From Hydrangea macrophylla (taxonomy: Eukaryota; Streptophyta; Magnoliopsida; Cornales; Hydrangeaceae): a stretch of DNA of 64,000 nt. Positions 35,351 through 44,927 of this stretch are shown piece after piece. The stretch covers positions 109,773,691 through 109,837,690 of the forward strand of contig CM066984.1 in NCBI GenBank assembly GCA_033977485.1. Direction: 5' to 3'. The position numbers and the translations under genes were made by a program. The notes below the pieces were generated by a model that saw only the letters and a list, made by a program, of their open reading frames with translations, did no database searches and was not told the DNA's origin. Position 1 is the first letter of the stretch. Each line of letters opens with the position of its first letter.

Positions 35351-36845
35351 GTCGGTGTAACAACCTGCATTTCCATTTAATTCTAAATTACATTTTCATA
35401 TTTAATTTGTAATTGCATTGTCATATTTAATTTCATTTGGTATTGACTGCTTCATTTAATTACATTTCTCATGTTCTAAATTTTATTCCTTGAATTATTG
35501 CAAGCTAAGAATTTGTTGGGGTCAAAACTGTAATTTTCATAAAATCGATAATACCCGTGTGGATTTCAAAGTCTGTATTTCAAAGACGGTGAAAATAATT
35601 TCTTTGGATTCAATCAGTATTTTTATAAAACCGGGCAATCGATTCTTACACTAAAATGAAATTTCTGTATTTTTGTGGTGACCACCGCGCCCCGAAAATA
35701 CCAGTTTACTTTCAAAACTGTCCACGCTGTGTGAACTTCCACAGATTTTGGAAGTGAGTGATTGGGCATTTGCTTTATATCTATTTATGGCAACTAATGA
35801 TTGCCTTAGGCCTTGTTTGGTATATATAGCTTGTGTGTGTAAATGTTGTGCCTAAAGTTGCAATTCCCAAACAACACTAGTTGGCCCCTACTAATCTATG
35901 CTTGGCTCTTGGTTGAGCTGGGGAGTTAACCATTTATGTATATACGTATGTATATAGTTATAGCAGCTCATGTTTAGGCTGTGTATGTATATTAGTTAGT
36001 TTAACTAAATTAAATTAAAAGTAATTTGTAGAGTAAACTTGAAACAACTTGGGCACCAAGTTGTAGTTTGCTATTTATATCTCACACTCTCATTTCACAA
36101 GCTGCACCATTTCCTTTACAAACTAAAACTCAGAGATTTGGAGAGAAACACAGAGAGTTGATTTAGAGAGATGAAGCTCATCACCATAGCTTGCAAGCTT
36201 TGATTGGATTTCTTATGTCACGCCCCGACGTAGCATTAATATGGAAAGCGTTTAATTTCCTTTATGGACCCGTAGGTCGCGACAGTTTGAAGGATCGATT
36301 CCGTCCCAAACGTCGAACAACATAAAACCATTAATCAGAGTAGAGCAATCAAGGCTTATAAAATTTTTCTAACTTAATAAATATTACAGCACGGGTCATC
36401 TAAAGGCACAGACCGCCTTGAAACAAAACAATAACTTATCGTCTATTACAGTCATCCTTATTATAAAACAGTTTATAACTTAAAGCATAGGATATTGATA
36501 ACAGTTCTATCATCCAAAGCAGTCGTTCTCAGTTTGCATGATCATAATGTTCCGCTTGATCAAAACCTGAAAAGCCTGAACACGAATGTCCAGGGCGCAT
36601 CAACGCCGTCAGCTTCAAGAAGCTGGTGAGTATTAAAAACATAACTTTAAATGTAAAACATACTTATTTACCTTTTTCCATTTTCAATTTGTAAAATCAA
36701 TAGTTGACCATAGAGTGAATTTAATTTATAAAATAATGAGGAACAAGTTAAAAGTCATTCATTCATAAAAACATATGCTCGTGTATGAAACAATGCACCA
36801 CACTCATCTTGCCGACTCTTTTCTCTCAACAGACACAACAACCCA

Positions 36846-37265
36846 CTAACTTACTCCTGGTATCTTTGAAACACTAAGATAGCCACACTTTAGCAACGGG
36901 GCGCCAGGGAGTGTCCAGTTTGCCTCACACTTTGGTCCGGGGTACCAGGGAGTGTCCATTGCCTCACACTTTGAATACCTAAACCGCCATGCAAATACCG
37001 GAGCAACCTCACACAGTATCCAGACTCGGGTATCAGGGAGTGTCCGTAGGCCACACTTTAGCACTACCATGGGTGCCAGGGAATGTCCAAGTTCGGCGTC
37101 ACACACTTTAACGCTTCCATGGGCGTCAGGGAGTGTCCATATTTGCCACCGTCGCATTTCAAAGATACCCTCACTGCAATCTCAACCACAACCACAATCG
37201 CAATCTCAACCACAACCACAACCGCAATCTCAACCACAACCACAACCGCAATCTCAATCTCAATC
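36846..37265. repeat. Minisatellite plus microsatellite of LTR-Q
   Basis: About six degenerate units built on CCAGGGAGTGTCC and CACACTTT, spaced 40-60 bp, followed by a (CAACCACAACCGCAATCT)n microsatellite. The minus strand of the minisatellite is open for 103 codons, but the same frame exists in LTR-P only because the repeats are shared. It is not supported as a gene. Confidence 0.8.
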
Positions 37266-37633
37266 TCATACTCTTTTTCACACTGACTACCACACCCCAT
37301 GCATGTACAACTGACTCCATGTGTACGTCATGAAACCTTAATATAGAAATGTAAAGTACTGGGAATGATAACCATGGATATACGAGAAGAAATCAAATCT
37401 TATGTGAAACAACCAGTGAATTCATCAAAGAATGCTTTTATCGCTGTTAGAACACAAGTGGGTCTACCTTGAAGCAATGCCCTCAAAAATGAGTTATAAT
37501 TTTTGTACATGAATTATATACCAAAAGAAAGGTCTTTGAGTCTAGTTTCCAACGCTTCAAACCGTGCGCGATTTCGAGTTTTCTAGAGGAAGTTATGGCC
37601 GTTTTACTAAAAGTCGTCAGTGCTGAAAAATGT

Positions 37634-37765
37634 CAATCGATTGACAAAAGTGTCAATCGATTGGAACATATGTCAATCGATTGGAACCCATGTCAATCGA
37701 TTGGAACTTATATCAATCGATTGGAAACTCATACCAATCGATTGGAACCCATACCAATCGATTGG
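37634..37765. repeat. Seven-copy CAATCGATTGG array in LTR-Q
   Basis: Seven copies of CAATCGATTG(G/A) at a near-constant period of 20 bp (one spacing is 21), with variable spacers such as AACATATGT and AACCCATGT. The core CAATCGATTG is a perfect palindrome with a central ATCGAT. All seven cores are intact. Confidence 0.95.
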
Positions 37766-39599
37766 CATCAGCAGTTTCTCTCCTGTTACGAATTTAAAGC
37801 CACTTTTTGACCCATTTTCAAATACGAATGCAAACATGGCTTGTAATATATGGTTCTCTCCATTTTTCAGCAAGGATCACAAATACGCCATCGGTTTTAA
37901 CTAATTTCAATCATAGCTCTCGGATTTTACGAAAAACCGAGAGGTGTCAAAATTTCATTTCAACGGTACGTCGCGATACGGATGAATTAGGCCGTAGTAT
38001 TCGAACCACAGCTTAATGGGACTAAGATCTTTCATTCCCAATTCACAGAATTGATTTTGGTTAAGTTTGAAAAATTACCATTTTTGAGCTTCAAGCTTTC
38101 ATACGAAAATTAACAATGGTGTTCTTCAAATTAGACTAAACTAACAGTAAATAAATATGAGATTACATTCCAAGTGAGTTTAGAATACTCACTGTGCTAA
38201 AGATTGAAGAAGTTGTTGAGAGAGAATCCAAAATATAAGACCCACTTCAAGCTATGGCTATGGAGGACTCAAGCTTCATCTTTCTATATATTTCTGTATC
38301 AACTTCTCTGTGTAACTCTCTTTGCAAGTATATTGTGCAGAATGTGTGTGTGAGTAATGTACATATAGATGAATAACAAGAAGGCAACTTGGTGCCCAAG
38401 AACCACCTTGATCACTCTACAAATTGAATTGATTTTACTAATTAACTAAAAACCTCAATACACATATATATATATATGTACACACAGATTATACCCACAC
38501 AATCTGCTATAGAGTTGTTTAGATGAGATTCAAGTAGGCATAGAGGTTCACATAGGTTCCTAGGGGGTAAGTGTAAGTGTTTGGGTATTTTAACTTATGG
38601 CATAAAGACAACACACACACTACAAACATTCCCAAACATGGCTTTAAACAATCATTAGTTTCCATAATTGGAAAGTAATGTATAGTCACTTCCAACTTTA
38701 CGTCCAAATCAAAAACTGTGCCAGTTTAACACAGCGCAAACAGTTTTGAACAAAAACTGGTATTTTCGGGGCGCAGTGGTCACCACAAAAATACAAAAAA
38801 AAAATTCATTTTAACGTAGGAAGTGATTTTCCGATTTTATAAAAATACTGATTGAGTTAAAAGAAAATGCTCCCACTGTTTTGAAATACAGTTTTAAAAT
38901 CCAACACAGGTATTGCTAAATTTTATAAAATTACAGTTTGACCCCAAAAGAATTTTAATTATGAAATAAAATAAGAAATTAGATTTAACAAATAAGAATT
39001 GGAAATTAAAATGAGATCAGCAATACAGATTAATCATGGAAATTCAAATTGAATTTAAATATGTCAAATGCAAGTACAAATTAAATATGAACATGCTAAA
39101 CTTAAAATTAAATGAAATGCAGGTTATTACATCTTATTTGCTTAATCTTGATTCTTTCTCAACAACTTCTTCCATCTCTATATCAATGAGTATTTCTAAC
39201 TCACTTGACTTGTAATACATAGTCCAATTTCTGATTTTAAAGCTTGTAGGGAAAATCTCCATTGTTAATTGTACGTATGAATTTCATAGCTTGAAAAACC
39301 ATGAATTACCAAACTCAATCAAAACCTATTTTGTTAGATATATATGACAAATTACATGTCACATATGCTATATCCAAAGTATTAGACCTTAATTTGTTCA
39401 TATAAGAAAGTATATAAGAAAATTAGTTTTGACATGTTTTAGTTTTTCATAAAATTGGAGAGCTATGAATCAAATGGTGTTAAATTGATTATGGATTTGA
39501 TTTCGTTACGAAAAACTGAAGAGAAACATATATTATAAGGCTTAGTTAATTTCAGTATTGAAAATGGGTCAAAATGGACCCTTAAAACTAAAACAGGGG

Positions 39600-39910
39600 A
39601 ATTCTGGGGAAGAAGACGAAGCCTCAGCATCAGCTCGCGCCACGATCGTGCGCGCGAGAATCGCGCGAGCGGCCCGCGCGCGCGAGGCATGCGTCTCCAA
39701 GCAGACAGAAAAGTTTATATATATAAAATGAAATTTAGGCAGGTCGCGCAAGCGAGGGTCGCGCGAGGAACCTTTCGCGCGAGCGATCTGCGCGCGCGAC
39801 CTTGGCTTTTTCAGGCAGACAGAAAAGTATATATATAAAATGAAAATTAGGCATATCGCGCGAGCGGCCCGCGCGAGCGACCCTTCGCGCGAGCGGCCCG
39901 CGCGACTTTT
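39600..39910. repeat. CGCGCGAGCG cluster and ~110-bp tandem unit in LTR-P
   Basis: More than ten CGCGCG/GCGCGAGCG cores in about 300 bp, an island of GC in AT-rich DNA. A unit reading GCAGACAGAAAAGT, then a TATATATA run, AAAATGAAA, TTAGGCA and GCGCGAGCG occurs twice (about 39698-39775 and 39813-39890). It occupies the place of the CAATCGATTGG array of LTR-Q: the sequence on the GAATTC side (TTTTGACCCATTTTCAA, then TATAATATATG and CATAGCTCTC) aligns in both. Confidence 0.85.
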
Positions 39911-40197
39911 GGCAGTTTCCACTTTTGCTTGTTTTGTGATCAGGGACTGTTTGGAATGAAACTTACATACTGTTAGGGCCCTGTTTGAGAAATTTATTTA
40001 ATCAGAACTCTATTGGTTATGTTTGAGATAATTAAAACATTGTATTATGACTTATCAATCCCCGTACGTACATTGTTCCTTTAATTCAGCGATTTACTTT
40101 GTGTTTAAGTTCATGTCATTCATGTGGGGTCAGTGGTACATGCATGTGGGTGTTAGTCAGTGTGGAAAAGAGTAATGGTCAGTGTGAAAAGAGTATG

Positions 40198-40630
40198 AGA
40201 TTGAGATTGAGATTGCGGTTGTGGTTGTGGTTGTGGTTGAGGTTGCGGTTGTGGTTGTGGTTGTGGTTGAGGTTGCGGTTGTGGTTGTGGTTGAGATTGT
40301 GGTGAGGGTATCTTTGAAATGCGACGGTGGCAAATTTGGACACTCCCTGACGCCCATAGAAGCGTTAAAGTGTGTGACGCCGAACTTGGACATTCCCTGG
40401 CACCCATGGTAGTGCTAAAGTGTGGCCTACGGACACTCCCTGATACCCGAGTCTGGATACTGCGTGAGGTTGCTCTGGTATTTGCATGGCGGTTTAGGTA
40501 TTCAAAGTGTGAGGCAATGGACACTCCCTGGTACCCCGGACCAAAGTGTGAGGCAAACTGGACACTCCCTGGCGCCCCGTTGCTAAAGTGTGGCTATCTT
40601 AGTGTTTCAAAGATACCAGGAGTAAGATAG
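40198..40630. repeat. Microsatellite plus minisatellite of LTR-P
   Basis: (GGTTGTGGTTGAGGTTGCGG)n-type microsatellite at 40198-40305, then the GGACACTCCCTGG/AAAGTGTG minisatellite to about 40610. Nearly identical, in inverted orientation, to 36846-37265 of LTR-Q: the translated 103-codon frames differ at about five positions. Confidence 0.85.
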
Positions 40631-41835
40631 TGGGTTGTTGTGTGTGTCGAGAGAAAAGAGTCAGCAAGATGAGTGTGGTGCATTGTCTCATACACAATTA
40701 TATGTTTCATGAATGATCGACTTTTAATGTATTCCTTGTTGTTTTTATAAAATGAATTCTTTCTGTGGTCAAAAGATTGTTTTTGCAAATTGAAAATGGA
40801 AAAAGGTAAATGAGTATGTTTTACAGTCAAAGCTATGTTTTTAATACTCACCAGCGTCTTGAAGCTGACAACGTTGATGCAACCTGGACATTCGTGTTCA
40901 GGCTTTTCAGGTTACAATCAGGAGGAACCTTATGACTACGCTAACTGAGAATGGCTGCCTTTGGAATGAGAGAATTGCTTATTGATTATATGTTTTAAGT
41001 TATATGTTTGAAGTTTTAAACTGTTTGTTTTATAAGGATGACTGTAATAGACACCAAGTTATTGTTTTATTTTAAGGCGGTCTGTGCCTTTAGATGACCC
41101 CGTGCTGTAATATGTAACAAGTTAGAAAAATTTTATAAGCCTTGATTGCTCTACTCTGATTATTATGTTTTGTTGTTCGACGTTTGGGACGGAATCGATC
41201 CTTCAAACTGTCGCGACCTACGGGTCCATAAAGGAAATTAAACACTTTCCTTATTTATGCTACATCGGGGCGTGACAGTCGGCATCGTCTATTTATAATA
41301 GTTTGTTGTATTAGTATTCGGACCAACGATTTGTAAGTGTTCATATTAAAGTTTAAGTTACGATTAGCTTTCTCCCCTTTATTTTCATGTTGTTTATAGT
41401 GTTAGAGGACAGGACAACTTTCATTCAAGTCATTTCCTATGAGTCTAAAAAGGAAATTTTAAATTTTCCCTATTTTTGCTACTCCTGGGCATGATATACA
41501 CTCACCATATAGCTGAGCAGTGGAGACTTCCTCCATTGCAGATGATAAGAGAAAAAACAATAATAAGCGTGATGAGTGAGGTCGTGGGAGTACGGGGGAG
41601 CATCTCTTATATATGTTTTTGTTTGCCACTCCAAAGTTGTAATAAGAGATGTAATGAACTAGAATTTCATTCTGTTTTTAATTTGGAACCTTGAAATGGA
41701 TTTGTAGTTTTGTAAACTGTAGTAGAACTTCTATGATTATGTTTTGGATCGTAGAATTATGATCGCGAATGTGTTGGATTTGGGTTTGGTCTAAGCATAG
41801 ATTGAAATATGCCGAATGCTTATAGCTGAGGTAAA

Positions 41836-42190
41836 CCAGTCGACTGGTTTTTGGAAACAGTCAATTGGAGGCTATTTTGATCTAGCCACAACCCTGGAAT
41901 ATTGAAAAATAGTTGACTGGGTCCTCGATATAGTCGACTGGAGTATTGGTTGGAATGTTTTTGTTTCTGTGAAAGAAACAGTCGACTAGATGAAAGATCA
42001 CAATCGACTGGATTTTCTTTTAAAATGGAAATTTGTGGTTCAATTGGTGGGAAGGTTCCAGTCGACTGAGAAAATTGCACCATAGTCGAGTGGGTCACCA
42101 ATATAGTCAACTGGACAATTTACTGAGATTTTTGGGCTCTCTATATCTTGTATTTCTAGTCGACTGGACCTATGATCAATCGATTGGATT
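41836..42190. repeat. GTCGACTGG cluster in LTR-Z, CpG-decayed
   Basis: About ten copies of (C)AGTCGACTGG, several changed to AGTCAATTGG, AGTTGACTGG, AGTCAACTGG or AATCGACTGG. Most changes are C-to-T or G-to-A at the central CG, the expected decay of methylated cytosine. Confidence 0.85.
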
Positions 42191-42369
42191 GCTGGTTTCC
42201 TACAGTGTGTTCTTTGAGTATTTCAATGCGTCAAACTTTTTATAACTTTGATTTTCATGGATTTCACTTATGTTTTTCGCAGCTATTTACTTTAATGGAA
42301 CTGGATAAGCCTTGGTGGCGTGCCACATGTCCTATTTCCGCCCATTGCAGGATGGGTCGTGACACCAGT

Positions 42370-42500
42370 CGATTGCGTCCCAAGTTCAGTCAACTGGGAG
42401 GTCAAACTTCATTCGACTGGTACGTCCGATCAACTGAACTCCTGTCCAAGCAAAAATATATGATTCTGAACATACAAACCAGTCGACTGTGTTGGGGTAC
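42370..42500. repeat. GTCGACTGG cluster of LTR-B (segment between Z and T)
   Basis: Holds AGTCAACTGGG, TTCGACTGG, GATCAACTG and CCAGTCGACTG. Further copies of the same cluster lie at 28318-28398 and 47636-47672, because Z and T were inserted into it. Confidence 0.8.
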
Positions 42501-42767
42501 TGTAGACACCCCAATTTTGACCAAACGTCGAATTTAGGAAAGTGTCACCTCCAAGTCCAATGATGATAATGACCGAAAGATTTGAAGTATTCCAAGCTCT
42601 TCAGAAAATTCTCTAAACACAATAAAATTTCGCAGGAAGAAGGAAATACCAGGTTTTTAGGAGAATTCAGAGATAAAACATCATTTTTGGAAAAGATCTT
42701 CGAAAATAAGTTTCTTTAAGAAAAAGGAGGAAAGAAAAGACCTAAAAAGGGAAGTTCAACAAAAAAC

Positions 42768-42875
42768 CGGCACCCGGCAGTATTTCGCGGCACTCAGTGA
42801 GTGCCGAACGGCATTCGGTGAGTGCCGAACGGCAGTCACAGAATGCCGGCCCGGCATTTACTGAGTGCCGCCGAC
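42768..42875. repeat. CGGCACTC-GAGTGCCG palindrome cluster of LTR-T (left part)
   Basis: Units such as CGGCACTCAGTGAGTGCCG, CGGCATTCGGTGAGTGCCG and GGCATTTACTGAGTGCCG, each an imperfect palindrome. The cluster continues at 45048-45135 after the LTR-A insertion, with units like GCGGCAGTCACGGAGTGCCG. Confidence 0.85.
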
Positions 42876-42881
42876 ATTTTC

Positions 42882-44927
42882 TATAACACCCACATTTGTG
42901 TTATTTCAATTGCATTACATTGTCATGCATGATAATGTGATGTGGCGTGTCTTATGACACATGGTTGAGTGAGTTTTGACTCACAAGTTGATTTGGGTGT
43001 CTGTATTAGAGAACCCTTTGAAACTATTGTGATTGAGGATTTATTGTTTGTGAAGTCTCTCCGAGTATGAGACGGTCACTGTAGAACATTTTAAATGTTT
43101 ATCTGAAAATAAATGTTTACCTGTGTATTTCAATATCTGTATTATTTTCTGGCTTAGAATATATTTCTGTTGTTAGATTTAGTATCCTGGTGAGAACGAA
43201 TGAACATGCTATTAATTTGGTAGGCTAATTAGCAACTTCGGAAACGTCATATAGAAATTCGCGTTTTAGCGACCAAACGAAACTTAGTCGAAAACTTTTA
43301 TAATTTTGAAGTTTCACTCGTAAAGCTGTGAATAAGCTGTATAGAAAGTTTCAGAGACTAATTAGGAGTTTGGAAAACTCGTGGGGAGGTAAACGTAATT
43401 CCCCGAGAATGTTGCCTATATATAGATAGAGATGAGCTTAGATTTTTTTCATAAGTTAACCTAAAGTTCAAAAGGAGGCCAAAAGGGGGGGACTAAAGGG
43501 AGATTTAGGAGTTTAGAGCTTTGTGACGCCAAACGACGACCTTCCGTCAGTCTGGTTTCTCCCAGATTTCATATTCGAGCTCCTCGAGGTAAGAGCTTCG
43601 TTTTGATATATGTTAGGGCCTGTTTGGCTAAGTTTTCCGAAAAGTTATTTTCTAGAATTTTTCATAAAAGTTGATAAATGGAATTCTGATCCATAGGAAT
43701 TGTACTAGATGGACTTCTGCACGTTCTTTGTGCACGGGTTTTCTTTGGATCGTATTATAAGCGCGTAAATCGGAGGTGAGTGATTCAACTATGTTTTGGA
43801 ATGATTTCTTGGCATGTATTCATGTTATGTTTGAATAGTATGTATTAATTCCTAGAGATATATTGTGTAGTTCATATTGGGCATTTATATTGATAAGTAG
43901 GCTCAATAGCACGGTGATATGTTTTAATTACCGCGAGCATGGTGATATGTATTTGAGCATATTAAGTTGCTTATTTGGGTCAGAAGGAGCACGTGGTCAC
44001 CGTGCCATTTTGTGGAGCCGATATAGGCATTAAGGTCGCACGATTGTTTGTAGAATCGTGGGTCTTACCCTTTCGCGTGGACTTATTGGCGAGGAGTCGC
44101 GGATTGGGAGTATGGACGGGCACGTGAGTCTCCAGCGACTAGTATGAAATGTAGAGATGTGAATGCGGACATGTTTATCATTCATGTACATATGTTGATT
44201 TATTCACTAAGCATTAGCTTAAACAAATCGAAATATGTGTGGTTATTCAAATAACCATTGCAGGTATAAATGCTGGCGAGGAATTGCAGGAGTGAGTACG
44301 TGGGTTGGGAGTTCGCTTGTGAGACAACTTGAATGTAAATCTTGTAGTTTTGGGATCCTAGAAATGTTGTAATAAGAATTTGGCTGTTTTAACCCATGTT
44401 TAACTTGGTATAATAGAACGGATCTAGAACGTTGTATTAGACTATAACATGTTGTAATTATGTTTGGTAATGCTTTAATACAGTTAAGATTACTTTGGAC
44501 TGAGTTTGAATTGAGTGGTTGATCATTGGATGGAAGTTAGGAAGCTTTTAAACTTGTTTTCTGCAGATTGGGCTGCTGCCAGGGGAGCAGTCGACTGAGC
44601 AGTCGACTGAACCCCTGAGCCTGTTAGCTACTGCTTCTTATTTTAGCAAAAGCAGTCGACTGGACCCCTCAGCAGTCAACTGGACCCCGCATCAGTCGAC
44701 TGGACCTCCAGTTTCAGTCGACTGGAATTGCTATTAAAATCCCTGCCCTCCTCCGTCGACTGAGCAGTCGACTGAGCAGTCGACTGAACCTCTGGTTTTT
44801 AAAATGTAATTTGTTTTCCGCTGCGTGTGTTCTTCAAACCTAATTTTTGGGAACGTTAATGAATTGGTTTAGCCTCGGTGGCGTGCCACGGACTCCGGTT
44901 CCGCTATTGTGGGACCGGGCTGTGACA
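42882..44927 (+). mobile_element. LTR-A: solo LTR (2,046 bp) nested in LTR-T
   Basis: Starts TATAACACCCACATTTGTG (first G mutated to A) and ends GGGACCGGGCTGTGACA. The duplication TTTTC lies at 42877-42881 and 44928-44932. TATA box GCCTATATATAG near 43410-43423. Splice-donor-like CTCCTCGAGGTAAGAGCT at about 43581-43598. TTTTCCGCTGCGTGTG near 44815. Same family as B and Z. It carries a CAGTCGACTGG cluster (44588-44792) with mostly intact cores. Confidence 0.9.
44588..44792. repeat. CAGTCGACTGG/A cluster in LTR-A
   Basis: About ten copies of CAGTCGACTG(G/A), for example AGCAGTCGACTGAGCAGTCG, at irregular spacing. Nearly all cores are intact GTCGAC; one is GTCAAC. It lies about 140-340 bp before the LTR 3' end. 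Confidence 0.9.

Larger units (their letters stand above)
36216..39131 (-). mobile_element. LTR-Q: innermost solo LTR (2,916 bp), inserted in LTR-P
   Basis: On the plus strand it starts TGTCACGCCCCGACG and ends GCAGGTTATTACA. The duplication TCTTA lies at 36211-36215 and 39132-39136. It is uninterrupted and is the youngest layer of the five-deep nest B>Z>W>P>Q. Homologous to P in inverted orientation: first ~1 kb very similar, remainder much less. It carries a minisatellite (36880-37165), a CAACCACAACCG microsatellite (37180-37265) and a seven-copy CAATCGATTGG array (37634-37765). Confidence 0.9.
35356..41277 (+). mobile_element. LTR-P: solo LTR nested in LTR-W, interrupted by Q
   Basis: Starts TGTAACAACCTGCATTTCC and ends ACATCGGGGCGTGACA. 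The duplication GTCGG lies at 35351-35355 and 41278-41282. Own sequence is 35356-36215 and 39137-41277, about 3.0 kb. It aligns throughout with the reverse complement of LTR-Q, so P and Q are one family in opposite orientation. It has a minisatellite at 40320-40610, a GT-rich microsatellite at 40198-40305 and a CGCGCGAGCG cluster at 39638-39905. Confidence 0.88.
29729..41496 (+). mobile_element. LTR-W: solo LTR nested in LTR-Z, interrupted by S and P
   Basis: The duplication TACAC flanks it (29724-29728 and 41497-41501). Its 3' end (GAGTCTAAAAAGGAAATT ... TTTTTGCTACTCCTGGGCATGATA) aligns with the 3' end of LTR-P (GGGTCCATAAAGGAAATT ... ATTTATGCTACATCGGGGCGTGACA), with CpG and CA decay. The start TGTAGTACTTG is a decayed form of P's TGTAACAACCTG. 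Own sequence totals about 4.4 kb, longer than P (3.0 kb), so a further unrecognised insertion is possible. TATA run at 30547-30562, then a GAGAGAG leader. The open frames at 30277-30889 are not supported as genes. Confidence 0.65.
28399..42364 (+). mobile_element. LTR-Z: solo LTR nested in LTR-B, interrupted by W
   Basis: Starts TGTCACACCCGTTCCGGG and ends ATGGGTCGTGACA. The duplication CCAGT lies at 28394-28398 and 42365-42369. Own sequence is 28399-29728 and 41502-42364 (about 2.2 kb). Matches to LTR-A include GAAAACTTTTRTAATTT, AACTCGTGGGGAG, CCTATATATAGA (TATA box near 28909), CCAGATTTCATATTCG and CTCCTCGAGGTAAGAGCT (possible splice donor). The 3' end also matches: GCCTTGGTGGCGTGCCAC in Z against GCCTCGGTGGCGTGCCAC in A. 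It has a GTCGACTGG cluster at 41836-42190 in which many copies are CpG-decayed. Confidence 0.85.

Noticed and set aside
36846..37157. 103-codon open frame shared between LTR-Q and LTR-P
   Set aside because: It is the translation of a degenerate minisatellite; the frame is shared because the repeats are, with no start context, domain or codon pattern of a gene.
37634..37765. Regularly spaced repeat array resembling a CRISPR
   Set aside because: Repeats are about 11 bp with ~9-bp spacers, lie in a plant LTR and have no cas genes; a transposon motif array explains it.
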